From a virus, in IMG/VR virus record IMGVR_UViG_3300047322_000626, positions 1-24,159 of that record: a stretch of 24,159 nt of DNA. One strand, given 5' to 3'. Both the position numbers and the translations under genes were made by a program. Positions 6,627-13,387 of this stretch are shown one piece after another. The notes under the pieces are model-generated. The model had not been told where the DNA came from. It ran no database searches and saw only the letters and a list, made by a program, of their open reading frames with translations. Position 1 is the stretch's first letter, and each line of letters starts with the position of its first letter.

Positions 6627-8483
6627 GTGAAGATCTACCCGTACGAGATTGCTGGCGAGTTGGTCACCGTCAAGGTTCCCGAGACGTACGACGATCTACA
6701 GGAATTCCAAGCCTGGTTTGCCGAGGCGGACCGACGCGGACCGATCGCGCTGGATACCGAAACCACCGGCCTCGACATCTACTCCCCCGGATACCGCCTG
6801 CGCACCATTCAGTTCGGCGATCGGCGCACAGCGTGGGTCATCCTGTACGAGCTGGGCGGGCATTTCGTCGCTGCTGCGCTGTGGGCCCTGCGCCGTGGTC
6901 GGAAGTTCCAGATTCACAACGCGCCCTTTGACTGGGCCGTCATCGACCGCCATGCAGGCGTCAGCATTGAGTCGCTCGCCCCGCTAACCATTGACACTCG
7001 CCTAAAGGCTGGCCTGGTTGATCCGCGCCAGCCGCAGGAAGGTGGGCGAGGCACTGCCCTTAAGCCTCTCAGCGCGTACTACGTCGACCCCGCAGCGCCG
7101 GACACACAGGGAGACCTGACGGCAGTCTTCCGCTCGCTGAAACTGACTAAGGCAACGGGCTGGGCCGGTATTCCGCTGGACCACCCCACTTACCTTCTGT
7201 ACGCGGGTCTCGATGTGCTGCTCACGGCGCGTCTTGATGTGGAACTGGACCGTGAACTCAGCGCGCTTGATGTGCGTCCGCGCCTGGTCCAGTACGAGCA
7301 CGAGATAGCGCGCATATGTGCGGTCATGCAGCGCAAGGGCATGGTCCTTGACGTCGACTACACGCGCACGCTCGACGAGTCGCTACAGGCTGAGGCCGCT
7401 GAGTTTGAGTTGAAGGCCCAGCGCTACGGCGTGACCAACGTCAACGCTCCCGCACAGTTGCGCGAGGCACTCTTCGCCATGGGTGAAACCTGGCTGTCTG
7501 ACGAGCGCACAGCTTCCGGCGCACTGAAGGTAGACAAGGCGGTCTTGCACCGCTTTGCAGACCTTGACCAGAACAGCGGGGCACCCCTCGGCACGCGCAG
7601 GCCCAACCCGCTGGCCGAAGCCATCATTCGCAGTAAGCGGGCGGGGAAATGGCGCAGTGCCTACACACAGACGTTCCTCGACACCATGGACGCTGAGGGC
7701 AGGGTGCACAGCTTCATCAACAGCATGCAGGCACGCACCGGCCGTATGTCCATCACTCGTCCGGCGCTGCAAACCCTGCCGTCCGGTGATGCCATGGTCC
7801 GGCGCGCGCTACTCGCTGATGAAGGCGAGGTGATCGTGTCCACTGACTTCGCTGCCGTTGAACTGCGCGTGCTCGCTGCGCTGGGTGATGTGAAGCGTAT
7901 GAAGGAAGCCATCACGAAGGGCGAAGACCTGCACTCCTTCACTGCCCGACTCGTCTTCGGCGAAGGCTTCACAGCGAAGCACCGGAAGATCTCTAAGGGG
8001 ATTGCCTTCGGCAAGGTCTATGGGGGTGGCGCTGCAACCATCAGCCGACAGACCGGAGCACCGATCGAGGATGTTCGCCGCGCGATGGCCGCCTATGACC
8101 GGGTCTACCCGGAGGTGCGGCGCATGTCGAACGCGTGGCAGCGCGAAGCGTACGAGACGGGCATGGTGCATGTGTCTGTGACCGGGCGCAGGCTTCCGCT
8201 GGACCGTGATCGGACGTACGCCGTTGTGAACTACGGGGTGCAGAGCGCTGCCCGTGACTGCCTGGGGCAGAGTCTCATCAACCTTGAAGAGGCTGGCGTG
8301 CTTGATGCGCTCCGCTTGCCGATTCATGACGAGGTGCTGGCGAGTGTGCCGCGCGCTGAGGCCAGCGACTACGCGAAGATCATTCAGGACTGTATGACGT
8401 TCGACCTGTACGGGGTCCCGATCGAGGCAGAGGCAGAGATAGGCGGGCGGTCCTGGGGCTCGCTCTACGGCGCTGACTTCTAG
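6627..8483 (+). CDS. DNA polymerase I-like (family A) with 3'-5' exonuclease
   Basis: This 618-residue protein has the proofreading exonuclease motifs DTETTGLD (D43, E45), HNAPFD (N98, D102) and YAGLD (Y192, D196). The polymerase motifs follow: A in STDFAAVELR (D407), B in KISKGIAFGKVYG (K454 or K457, Y465) and C in HDE (567-569). No 5'-3' exonuclease domain is present, as usual for phage family A replicases. It would copy the genome with the upstream primase-helicase. GTG 6627 is chosen because GAGGGG lies 7 nt upstream; the in-frame ATG at 6591 is inside palindrome b and has no ribosome-binding site. Confidence 0.93.
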   Translation: MKIYPYEIAGELVTVKVPETYDDLQEFQAWFAEADRRGPIALDTETTGLDIYSPGYRLRTIQFGDRRTAWVILYELGGHFVAAALWALRRGRKFQIHNAPFDWAVIDRHAGVSIESLAPLTIDTRLKAGLVDPRQPQEGGRGTALKPLSAYYVDPAAPDTQGDLTAVFRSLKLTKATGWAGIPLDHPTYLLYAGLDVLLTARLDVELDRELSALDVRPRLVQYEHEIARICAVMQRKGMVLDVDYTRTLDESLQAEAAEFELKAQRYGVTNVNAPAQLREALFAMGETWLSDERTASGALKVDKAVLHRFADLDQNSGAPLGTRRPNPLAEAIIRSKRAGKWRSAYTQTFLDTMDAEGRVHSFINSMQARTGRMSITRPALQTLPSGDAMVRRALLADEGEVIVSTDFAAVELRVLAALGDVKRMKEAITKGEDLHSFTARLVFGEGFTAKHRKISKGIAFGKVYGGGAATISRQTGAPIEDVRRAMAAYDRVYPEVRRMSNAWQREAYETGMVHVSVTGRRLPLDRDRTYAVVNYGVQSAARDCLGQSLINLEEAGVLDALRLPIHDEVLASVPRAEASDYAKIIQDCMTFDLYGVPIEAEAEIGGRSWGSLYGADF

Positions 8484-8875
8484 TTACCAACCCGTACGGT
8501 GAGGGTGAGGCCATGTTCCGGTTGCGGAGCGTGGCCTTTTCCTACTTTTTACCAAATCCGTTGAACGCTGGTCACGCCTTCAAATCTGTGTGCGCCACAT
8601 GTGAAGGAACCGTGTCTTCCGATCATTCCAAGGGATGAACCCCGGTCTCGCCTTCGAAACCGCTACAACGATCTTGCCTAGTAGCAGGTCTAACGGGTGC
8701 TCAGCGCAGAAAAGATCGTTGACCACCTACGAAAAACGGCGTTGAGTGCACACAGCAACGACGAGTGATCCGGCCGGACACTCGTCCACGCAGACACCCC
8801 ACCGAGTGGGAGTCGTCTGGTACCCCGCGCCGCCCTCACATGCTTTGAGTTGCGCAAATCCGGCCGAACTCCGCT
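8484..8875. other. Long noncoding region with inverted repeats (possible replication origin)
   Basis: No convincing gene is found here. The region holds a terminator (8506-8543), an inverted repeat AACGATCTT (8667-8675)/AAGATCGTT (8712-8720), a hairpin GACGAGTG (8760-8767)/CACTCGTC (8779-8786) around a TCCGGCCGGA palindrome, and a second ATCCGGCC at about 8858. It lies between the polymerase and sigma-like genes and ends at promoter motif P4. An origin or regulatory role is inferred from dyads and location only. Confidence 0.35.
8506..8543 (+). terminator. Intrinsic terminator after DNA polymerase
   Basis: AGGCCATG pairs with CGTGGCCT (one wobble pair) around a 12-nt loop, followed by TTTT. 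It lies about 25 nt after the polymerase stop. Confidence 0.65.
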
Positions 8876-8893
8876 TGGTAACCGACTCGCTAG
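8876..8893 (+). promoter_or_regulatory. Phage promoter-like motif P4
   Basis: TGGTAACCGACTCGCTAG, a perfect consensus copy. It ends 33 nt before the ATG of the sigma-like gene, so if that protein reads the motif, it would control its own expression. Confidence 0.7.
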
Positions 8894-8926
8894 GGCCCCT
8901 AGCAAGCCAACCGAACGGAGTCCCCC

Positions 8927-10057
8927 ATGTCTCTCACCATCGAGCACATTCGCGCCGCGCAGGACAACGACCTTGCCGCCATCACGGCAGTCATCGCCGA
9001 CATGGACGAGCGCATATCCCGGCTCGCTGCGCAGGCTGCACGACGACTGAACGGCGACCACCGCGAAGACTTCGAGCAGGACGCACGCGAGGCACTCTTC
9101 AGGGCGCTCCCGCGCTTCGACGCTGACACCGTGGACGCGTTCCACGGGTTCATGTTCAGCAGCATTCAGGACGCACTGAAGGACAAGGTTCGCTCTGCGC
9201 GATACGTCGGTGTGGACAAGGACGCAGTGAAGGTCTTCATGTCGATGCTGGGCGACGCTGAGGGCGACCCGTACCGCGCTGAGCAGATGGCGCAGACCGT
9301 TCCCGCTAAGGGGCTCCGACTCAGCGCCGACCGTGCCCACGCTGCGCGGCTCGCATGGCAGGGCATCGTGTCTGTGGACCAGGTGGCCGGTTCGGGTGGC
9401 ACACAGCACGGGAACGGGTTCGCAGGTAACGGCACGATTGCCGACACGCTGGCCGTGACTGACGAACTCCCCCAGGTTCAGCCGAAGGTTGGTCACGGTG
9501 CCGCTCTGGAAGCGCTGGCCGTGCTCAACCGGTACGTGTGCGTGGGTGTCCGGCGCATGACTCCGGGCGAGTTTTCTGCCAACCTGCCCGCGCTGGTCGA
9601 GGCGCTGGAAGACACCGTGCGGGTGCCCAGTGACCCGACGATTCGCCGCTATGTGCTGGACGCGATGGCCATCCTGCGTTCCGCTGTGTCGACTGCTTCC
9701 GATGGCGACCTTGCCGATGAACTGCGGGATGTGTCCGACGATCGGCGCGACGAGCGGGTAGCCAAGATCGAAATGATTCGCAATGCGCTGGGCAGGGTGA
9801 GCGCGCAGCAGTACACCATCTTGGTTCACTCGTTCGGCATCGGCGGCGCGGAAGACTTCGGGTGGGGCGATGGCTCCGACCTTGACGGGCTTGCCAAGTT
9901 CCTCGGCACGACACCTGGCAACGTCAAGAAGCAGCGCTCGGCCGGACGGCTGGCGTTTACGAAGCACTTCATAGCCTTGGCGGTGCACACCCTCGAAGCT
10001 GCGATGGCGTGGGAAGCTGCCGCCGCTGAGATGCGCAAGCCTGCTGGCCGCAAGTGA
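8927..10057 (+). CDS. Putative phage RNA polymerase sigma factor (sigma-70 superfamily)
   Basis: This 376-residue protein has two parts resembling sigma factors. Residues about 15-90 look like region 2: a helical stretch, then EDFEQDAREALFRALPRFD and a FHGFMFSSIQDALKDKVR segment. Residues about 285-345 look like region 4, with LGRVSAQQYTILV, then a helix-turn-helix-like DLDGLAKFLGTTPGNVKKQ. The middle 180 residues are unassigned. If correct, it would direct host RNA polymerase to phage promoters, and the 18-bp motif is the natural candidate target. ATG 8927 follows CGGAG (8916-8920) with 6-nt spacing. The stop overlaps the HNH-2 start (GTGA). The match is by eye and could be another DNA-binding regulator. 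Confidence 0.55.
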   Translation: MSLTIEHIRAAQDNDLAAITAVIADMDERISRLAAQAARRLNGDHREDFEQDAREALFRALPRFDADTVDAFHGFMFSSIQDALKDKVRSARYVGVDKDAVKVFMSMLGDAEGDPYRAEQMAQTVPAKGLRLSADRAHAARLAWQGIVSVDQVAGSGGTQHGNGFAGNGTIADTLAVTDELPQVQPKVGHGAALEALAVLNRYVCVGVRRMTPGEFSANLPALVEALEDTVRVPSDPTIRRYVLDAMAILRSAVSTASDGDLADELRDVSDDRRDERVAKIEMIRNALGRVSAQQYTILVHSFGIGGAEDFGWGDGSDLDGLAKFLGTTPGNVKKQRSAGRLAFTKHFIALAVHTLEAAMAWEAAAAEMRKPAGRK

Positions 10058-10368
10058 CCGACGAATGTTGTGAGTGCGGAGGGGCTAAGCGTCCCTCCGC
10101 CTCTCGTCGTCCGCGCGCGACCCAGCCCCCTGACATGACGGCGCTGTACATGCGCACTCGGAGGCGCAGGAAGGCCCCTTACAGGCGCGCGGATGTGTTC
10201 GCCCACTGGGGAGGGCGCTGTGTGTACTGCGGGGCGCCAGCGGAGCATCTAGACCACGTGCAGCCGCTATCGCGCGGTGGCCGAGACATCTTGTCGAACG
10301 TGGTCCCCGCATGTGCCGACTGCAACCTATCCAAGGCAGCGCTCACCCTCGCTGAGTGGCTGGCGTAG
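10054..10368 (+). CDS. HNH endonuclease (HNH-2), paralogue of HNH-1
   Basis: GTG 10054 overlaps the sigma-like stop (GTGA). The 104-residue protein has an N-terminal Cys cluster (CCECGG), a basic linker and an HNH domain with C56-x2-C59, D67-H68 and C87-x2-C90-N. It shares DHVxPLSxGG, VPACAxCNLSK and LTLAEW with HNH-1 (3631-4053), so they are likely paralogues from duplication or repeated invasion. Its stop lies 3 nt before promoter motif P5, as HNH-1 lies 4 nt before P3. It may be a free-standing homing nuclease or act in DNA processing. Confidence 0.82.
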   Translation: MTDECCECGGAKRPSASRRPRATQPPDMTALYMRTRRRRKAPYRRADVFAHWGGRCVYCGAPAEHLDHVQPLSRGGRDILSNVVPACADCNLSKAALTLAEWLA

Positions 10369-10371
10369 CCC

Positions 10372-10389
10372 TGGTAACCGACTCGCTAG
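10372..10389 (+). promoter_or_regulatory. Phage promoter-like motif P5
   Basis: TGGTAACCGACTCGCTAG, a perfect consensus copy. It starts 3 nt after the HNH-2 stop and ends 35 nt before the ATG at 10425. Confidence 0.68.
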
Positions 10390-10424
10390 GCCCCAAGCAC
10401 AGAACGAGAAATGGAGAGATTCTC

Positions 10425-10589
10425 ATGACCTACAACCTGCGCAACGGTTACAGCGTGGTCACTCGCAAGGCTGAGGGCGGGACGGAGTTTGAGACCCGTA
10501 ACCCGCAGGGCGCCACCATCAGTACTGTGACGCTGCCCTACGTCGAGGCGAACGCGCTGGTGCGCAAGCTGTATCTGGGCCGTGTCTGA
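10425..10589 (+). CDS. Small unknown phage protein, 54 residues
   Basis: ATG 10425 follows GGAGAG (10413-10418) with 6-nt spacing and is the first gene after motif P5. The protein is beta-rich in pattern (NGYSVVTRKAEGGTEFETR) with a short C-terminal helix (VEANALVRKLYLG). It resembles small single-domain phage proteins of unknown role, and no motif can be named. Its TGA overlaps the next ATG (TGATG), indicating coupling. Confidence 0.65.
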   Translation: MTYNLRNGYSVVTRKAEGGTEFETRNPQGATISTVTLPYVEANALVRKLYLGRV

Positions 10590-10762
10590 TGGCGCACGTT
10601 GATGGTTCGCTGAACGACCCGACTCCCACCAGCGGACTAGCGGGGCGAGCGGATGTGTACCGGATTGCTGCCGCATTGATCAAACAGGTCGGATTGGTCG
10701 CAGAGGCCACCGCCGATGATGTGCTGCGGCTGGCCGAGTTTCTTGCAGGCGGCGACTTTTAG
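10589..10762 (+). CDS. Small unknown phage protein, 57 residues
   Basis: ATG 10589 overlaps the previous stop in TGATG. The 57 residues comprise a Pro/Thr-rich N-terminus and a helical remainder (ADVYRIAAALIKQVGLVAEA, then ADDVLRLAEFLAGGDF). The amphipathic helices could mediate protein contacts. There is no separate Shine-Dalgarno sequence, so translation probably depends on the upstream gene. The stop lies 7 nt before palindrome site c. Function unknown. Confidence 0.55.
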   Translation: MAHVDGSLNDPTPTSGLAGRADVYRIAAALIKQVGLVAEATADDVLRLAEFLAGGDF

Positions 10763-10769
10763 TTGGGAG

Positions 10770-10793
10770 GCACATACGGATATCCGTATGTGC
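10770..10793. promoter_or_regulatory. Palindrome site c, perfect 24-bp dyad
   Basis: The 22-bp palindrome (core 10777-10786) is extended by G/C, and outer GGGA/TCCC pairs flank it with one bulged base. The outer arms differ from those of site b yet remain complementary, which hints at selection for a stem. It lies 25 nt before the GTG at 10819. Confidence 0.75.
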
Positions 10794-10818
10794 TCCCATC
10801 ATCCCTAAGGCGGAGAGA

Positions 10819-11175
10819 GTGACACGCATCACAACAGACCCGCGTGAAGAGCGCTTGCCTAAGTGGGCGCAAGAGGAACTGCGGAGCCTGCGCATGCGAG
10901 TGCGCGTTGCGGAATCCAAGATCGAAGATCTAAAGGGCAACACCCCCGAGACGGACACGTACCTACTCGATTACGGCTCGCTGGATAACTTCCCGCTTCC
11001 GAAGGGTGCGCGCGTTGCGTACCACCTGACTCCCCCGGGCTTTGAGCGGAAAGTGCGCCAGGCAATTCAGGTCTATATCAGCGATAGCGCGTTGCACATT
11101 CAGGGTGATACCTCGCTGGTTATCTACCCGCAAGCGTCAAGTTCCCTTAATATCGAATTGGAGCGTTACCGCTAA
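10819..11175 (+). CDS. Unknown actinophage protein with N-terminal coiled coil, 118 residues
   Basis: GTG 10819 follows CGGAGAGA with short spacing. Residues about 8-40 (REERLPKWAQEELRSLRMR, continuing to KIEDLK) form a charged helical or coiled-coil segment. The rest looks beta-rich. Proteins opening with a similar LPKWAQEEL element are common small conserved proteins of actinobacteriophages; I recall no demonstrated function. The next gene's ATG follows its stop directly. It is first in an operon with two exported proteins. Confidence 0.65.
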   Translation: MTRITTDPREERLPKWAQEELRSLRMRVRVAESKIEDLKGNTPETDTYLLDYGSLDNFPLPKGARVAYHLTPPGFERKVRQAIQVYISDSALHIQGDTSLVIYPQASSSLNIELERYR

Positions 11176-11388
11176 ATGCGCAGGCTCGTAATCCTCGCCA
11201 TTCCCGCAGTGCTCGCCCTCAGCGCATGCGGGGCCGACCCGTATAACACAGGAGACTGCGGCACGGTAGTGCACCACCACGTGATTCATCACACAGGCAC
11301 ACACCGTGTAGTTACACGCCACCAGCGGGTTACCATCAAGTCCGCTCGACGGCATGTGTCGCTGAGCAAGTCAACCCGGAAGAGGTAA
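11176..11388 (+). CDS. Predicted phage lipoprotein, 70 residues, His-rich
   Basis: ATG 11176 abuts the previous stop. The N-terminus is a lipoprotein signal: MRRL, a hydrophobic core, and a lipobox L15-S16-A17-C18, so Cys18 would be lipidated and the protein held on the outer face of the membrane. The mature part is basic and rich in His and Arg (VVHHHVIHHTGTHR). Small phage lipoproteins in other systems can block DNA entry by competing phages, so superinfection exclusion is one possible role, but this is inference. Another exported protein follows 4 nt downstream. Confidence 0.75.
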   Translation: MRRLVILAIPAVLALSACGADPYNTGDCGTVVHHHVIHHTGTHRVVTRHQRVTIKSARRHVSLSKSTRKR

Positions 11389-11392
11389 AAAG

Positions 11393-11587
11393 ATGAGAGT
11401 CCTGGCCATCCTGTTCGGCACGGTGGCGCTGACAGTGGGTGCTCCCGCGTACGCGTCCGATGCCCCGCACCCTCCGACTCCTCCGCAGGCGCACGCTCCG
11501 CACACGGTGCATCTGCCGTCCGGTGCCCCGCGCTGGGTCAAGTGCCCGGGTAACCCGCGCATCTTGATGGCCTGCTTCACGCACTAA
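11393..11587 (+). CDS. Predicted secreted small protein, 64 residues, Pro/His-rich
   Basis: ATG 11393 follows AGAGG (11381-11385). The N-terminus is a typical Sec signal peptide with a likely cleavage after A19-Y20-A21. The mature part of about 43 residues is rich in Pro and His (DAPHPPTPPQAHAPH) and has two Cys (in VKCPGN and LMACFTH) that could form a disulfide. It would act outside the cell or at the wall. A strong terminator follows, so this gene ends the operon shared with the lipoprotein. Function unknown. Confidence 0.7.
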   Translation: MRVLAILFGTVALTVGAPAYASDAPHPPTPPQAHAPHTVHLPSGAPRWVKCPGNPRILMACFTH

Positions 11588-11599
11588 GGCTCAGCGAGA

Positions 11600-11631
11600 A
11601 ACCCCCTGGTCAGCGCGACCGGGGGGTTTTT
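11600..11631 (+). terminator. Strong intrinsic terminator
   Basis: A 12-bp stem (11600-11611 with 11617-11628, one wobble pair), a 5-nt loop, and a TTTTT tract form a textbook Rho-independent terminator 12 nt after the secreted-protein stop. Confidence 0.9.
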
Positions 11632-11644
11632 CTATGCCTCGGAT

Positions 11645-11666
11645 CACATACGGATATCCGTATGTG
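11645..11666. promoter_or_regulatory. Palindrome site d, 22-bp dyad
   Basis: A perfect copy of the 22-bp palindrome (core 11651-11660) without complementary outer flanks. It ends 2 bp before a host-type -35 element, a good place for an operator. Confidence 0.75.
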
Positions 11667-11668
11667 GG

Positions 11669-11698
11669 TTGCGCGAGTGCCCCACATGCCCCTAGGTT
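11669..11698 (+). promoter_or_regulatory. Host-type promoter candidate
   Basis: TTGCGC (11669-11674), an 18-bp spacer and TAGGTT (11693-11698) fit the vegetative sigma consensus of Streptomyces. It lies between a strong terminator and the gene at 11735. Confidence 0.5.
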
Positions 11699-11734
11699 GA
11701 GACCACAACAACAGCAACGAAGGGGCAGGACACG

Positions 11735-12100
11735 ATGGAGATCACGGTTCGAGTCAGCGGCGGAATGTACTGCGCACAGGTCCGCGACGGCCGCAAGCTC
11801 GTGCACTGCACCCAGCGTTTCTACACGGAAGGCATGGCGCTCGCAGACGCGAAGTGCTGGGTGGCGTTCCACGGAGAGGGAGAGATCATGAACGACCTGG
11901 TCAAGCCTGGTGACAAGTTCGAGGCGCACCGGAAGGTTACGGGTGAGCTGCGCCCGGTCGGCGCTGGTGAGATGCTGCGGCTGATCGCTGAGGCTAAGTC
12001 GTTCGGGCTGGAAGTCGTCGAAAAGATGGGCACGGAGCGGGCTTACATCGAGATTGGCCGGAACGGAAGCTCTTACGGCCAGTACTTCCGCGTGGCCTAG
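11735..12100 (+). CDS. Unknown phage protein, 121 residues
   Basis: ATG 11735 follows GCAGGA. The N-terminal 50 residues look like a small beta-strand domain with three Cys (MYCAQV, VHCTQ, AKCWV). An in-frame ATG at about 11888 has a strong GGAGAGGGAGAG before it, so a shorter product of about 70 residues starting MNDLVKPGDKF could also be made. The C-terminal half has a helix (AGEMLRLIAEAKSFGLEVVE) and a strand-rich end. No family is recognised. It starts a new transcription unit after a terminator and host-type promoter. Confidence 0.65.
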   Translation: MEITVRVSGGMYCAQVRDGRKLVHCTQRFYTEGMALADAKCWVAFHGEGEIMNDLVKPGDKFEAHRKVTGELRPVGAGEMLRLIAEAKSFGLEVVEKMGTERAYIEIGRNGSSYGQYFRVA

Positions 12101-12115
12101 TCGCATCAGCAGAAT

Positions 12116-12143
12116 GCCCGGGGCCGTAGCTGCGACCCCGGGC
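12116..12143 (+). other. GC-rich hairpin between genes
   Basis: GCCCGGGG (12116-12123) pairs with CCCCGGGC (12136-12143) around a 12-nt loop with no T tract. It lies just before the Shine-Dalgarno sequence of the next gene and may be a weak terminator or an mRNA-stabilising structure. Confidence 0.5.
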
Positions 12144-12156
12144 TGGGGAGGGAACC

Positions 12157-12402
12157 ATGTTCGTTCACACTGAGAACATCAAGCGCGTGGTGGCTGTGAC
12201 GACCGAGACGGGCGAGGATGGCAACTTTGTTCTCTGCCTCGAAGTGCAGACCGCCGGGAATGTGCGCAAGGTGCTTCGCGTGCCGCACTACTTCGCTGAC
12301 TTTCTTCGGGCATCGCTGGAAAGCGAATTTGATATGATGCCCGAAGATGAGCGCAAGCGCAGTTTTCAAGCCAGCATGGCCAGCGTCCGTAAGGGGAAGT
12401 AG
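12157..12402 (+). CDS. Unknown phage protein, 81 residues
   Basis: ATG 12157 follows a GGGAGGG Shine-Dalgarno sequence. The first 45 residues look like a beta-hairpin-rich fold (VVAVTTETGEDGNFVLCLEV), followed by an amphipathic helix (HYFADFLRASLESEFD) and a basic tail. There are no catalytic motifs. It is followed 1 nt later by the next gene, forming a three-gene run (12157-12773) that ends at a terminator. Confidence 0.65.
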   Translation: MFVHTENIKRVVAVTTETGEDGNFVLCLEVQTAGNVRKVLRVPHYFADFLRASLESEFDMMPEDERKRSFQASMASVRKGK

Positions 12403-12403
12403 C

Positions 12404-12601
12404 GTGCCGCAAATCAAGCTCGATATCCTGGAAATCACGGGCTTCGAAGAGTTCGCCGATCGCAGCGTTGATATTCAGGTGGTCGACCGGGTCCGGGGGC
12501 CGGTTGTCCTCCGCATGCAGGAAGATACGGCGCGCTGGCTGTTCGCTCTGGGTACGGATAAGCTCACTTCGTGGCGCAAGGCTGATGGAGAGGACGACTG
12601 A
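12404..12601 (+). CDS. Unknown phage protein, 65 residues
   Basis: GTG 12404 comes 1 nt after the preceding stop, with AAGGGGAAG as ribosome-binding site, so coupled translation is likely. The product is acidic overall (VDIQVVDRVRGPVVLRM, then a C-terminal KADGEDD). Its strand-strand-helix pattern resembles the upstream neighbour's, so the two could be related. Function unknown. Confidence 0.6.
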   Translation: MPQIKLDILEITGFEEFADRSVDIQVVDRVRGPVVLRMQEDTARWLFALGTDKLTSWRKADGEDD

Positions 12602-12602
12602 C

Positions 12603-12773
12603 ATGGAATACCAGACGCGAGAGTTCCGGGCGGACATGACGTGCGAGTACTCCACGCGGGATCGCTGGGACGGAGTCAGGGCGGTAACGCTGATTGATTG
12701 CGGGCCAGTGGTCGGCATGGTGGCAGCGTGCCAGGAGTGCGCGGACATGTACGAGCGCCTGCAAGCGAAGTAA
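12603..12773 (+). CDS. Unknown phage protein with Cys motif, 56 residues
   Basis: ATG 12603 lies 1 nt after the previous stop. The 56 residues include single Cys residues in MTCEY and LIDCG and a CxxC in ACQEC near the C-terminus. This spacing could bind one zinc ion in a small zinc-ribbon-like fold. It is the last gene of its operon and is followed by a terminator. No defined function. Confidence 0.6.
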   Translation: MEYQTREFRADMTCEYSTRDRWDGVRAVTLIDCGPVVGMVAACQECADMYERLQAK

Positions 12774-12779
12774 GGAACG

Positions 12780-12807
12780 GGGCCCCTTCGGGGGCCCTTT
12801 CTTTTGG
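12780..12807 (+). terminator. Intrinsic terminator
   Basis: GGGCCCC, loop TTCG, GGGGCCC and a TTTCTTTT tract, just after the stop at 12773. Confidence 0.85.
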
Positions 12808-12944
12808 CCTCAATAAGGTTGCTTGACTCAATTAATGAACACAACATGAATGTAATGTACAGGTTTGGCAAACCATACGGCGTATGTCGGAGTATTTGAT
12901 TCCGGAACCTTTACGCTTCCTGTGAGCCCCCCACCCGTCGCCCC
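12808..12944. promoter_or_regulatory. AT-rich intergenic regulatory region
   Basis: The first 80 bases are clearly more AT-rich than the rest of the window. They contain GGTTTGGCAAACC and CATACGGCGTATG (12874-12886), whose arms CATACG/CGTATG equal those of the 22-bp palindrome but with one central base instead of six. It separates the accessory operon from the integration module. Promoter or operator function is inferred. Confidence 0.4.
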
Positions 12945-12950
12945 TAGTTA
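12945..12950 (+). promoter_or_regulatory. -10 element of a leaderless promoter
   Basis: TAGTTA lies 6 nt before the ATG at 12957, which has no Shine-Dalgarno sequence. The spacing places the transcription start at or next to the start codon. The -35 element is not clear. Confidence 0.4.
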
Positions 12951-12956
12951 GCGATC

Positions 12957-13364
12957 ATGACTTGTATTGAGCCGACCCCCACGACAGACCTTTATTTGTT
13001 CATACCCGGACCGCTGGGCCACGGTTCCTGGGCATGGTCCGAACACCCGCGCTGGCCTGGTGTGCTGGCCTCTGACTTCGCTTACAGCGCCCGTGAAGCC
13101 TCAGCGCTCGTACGGGCCTACGCAACGACCGTGGCGCGCCTGATAGCCCCCCGCGAAGCCAACCGGTTCATAGTGCTCGGGCGTGGCCGAGTGACTGGCC
13201 TGGTGCTCGCCCGGGACGAGTGGGAGTGGCACCAGCGGGATAGGGAGTACGCGCCGACCGACGACGAGCCTTGGAACACGTGGCGTACTGCCGCCCGCGC
13301 CTACTACGAAATCACGGGCAAGTTGATCGAGCGTCAGAAGTTCAGACCTAGGCTGGACGTGTAG
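12957..13364 (+). CDS. Unknown phage protein, 135 residues
   Basis: ATG 12957 has a -10 hexamer 6 nt upstream and no ribosome-binding site, so it is probably translated from a leaderless mRNA. The protein has many Trp residues, an Ala-rich helix (AREASALVRAYATTVARLI) and a RFIVLGRGRVTGLVLARDEW strand-turn segment. It is not an obvious helix-turn-helix repressor, although a repressor would be expected somewhere near int. Another leaderless gene follows. Function unknown. Confidence 0.6.
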   Translation: MTCIEPTPTTDLYLFIPGPLGHGSWAWSEHPRWPGVLASDFAYSAREASALVRAYATTVARLIAPREANRFIVLGRGRVTGLVLARDEWEWHQRDREYAPTDDEPWNTWRTAARAYYEITGKLIERQKFRPRLDV

Positions 13365-13374
13365 CACGCACCGG

Positions 13375-13380
13375 TACGCT
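13375..13380 (+). promoter_or_regulatory. -10 element of a leaderless promoter
   Basis: TACGCT lies 7 nt before the ATG at 13388. CTGGAC, 16 nt further upstream, is a weak -35 candidate. No Shine-Dalgarno sequence is present. Confidence 0.45.
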
Positions 13381-13387
13381 CGCCTGC

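Noticed and set aside
8513-8641. 42-codon frame after the polymerase gene
   Set aside because: Its start lies inside the terminator hairpin, it has no ribosome-binding site, and the peptide looks random.
8690-9988. 432-codon open frame on the minus strand, longer than the sigma-like gene
   Set aside because: It is antisense to the sigma-like frame, which has a Shine-Dalgarno sequence, a promoter motif and domain-like segments. Long antisense frames are common in GC-rich coding DNA, and all other genes are on the + strand.
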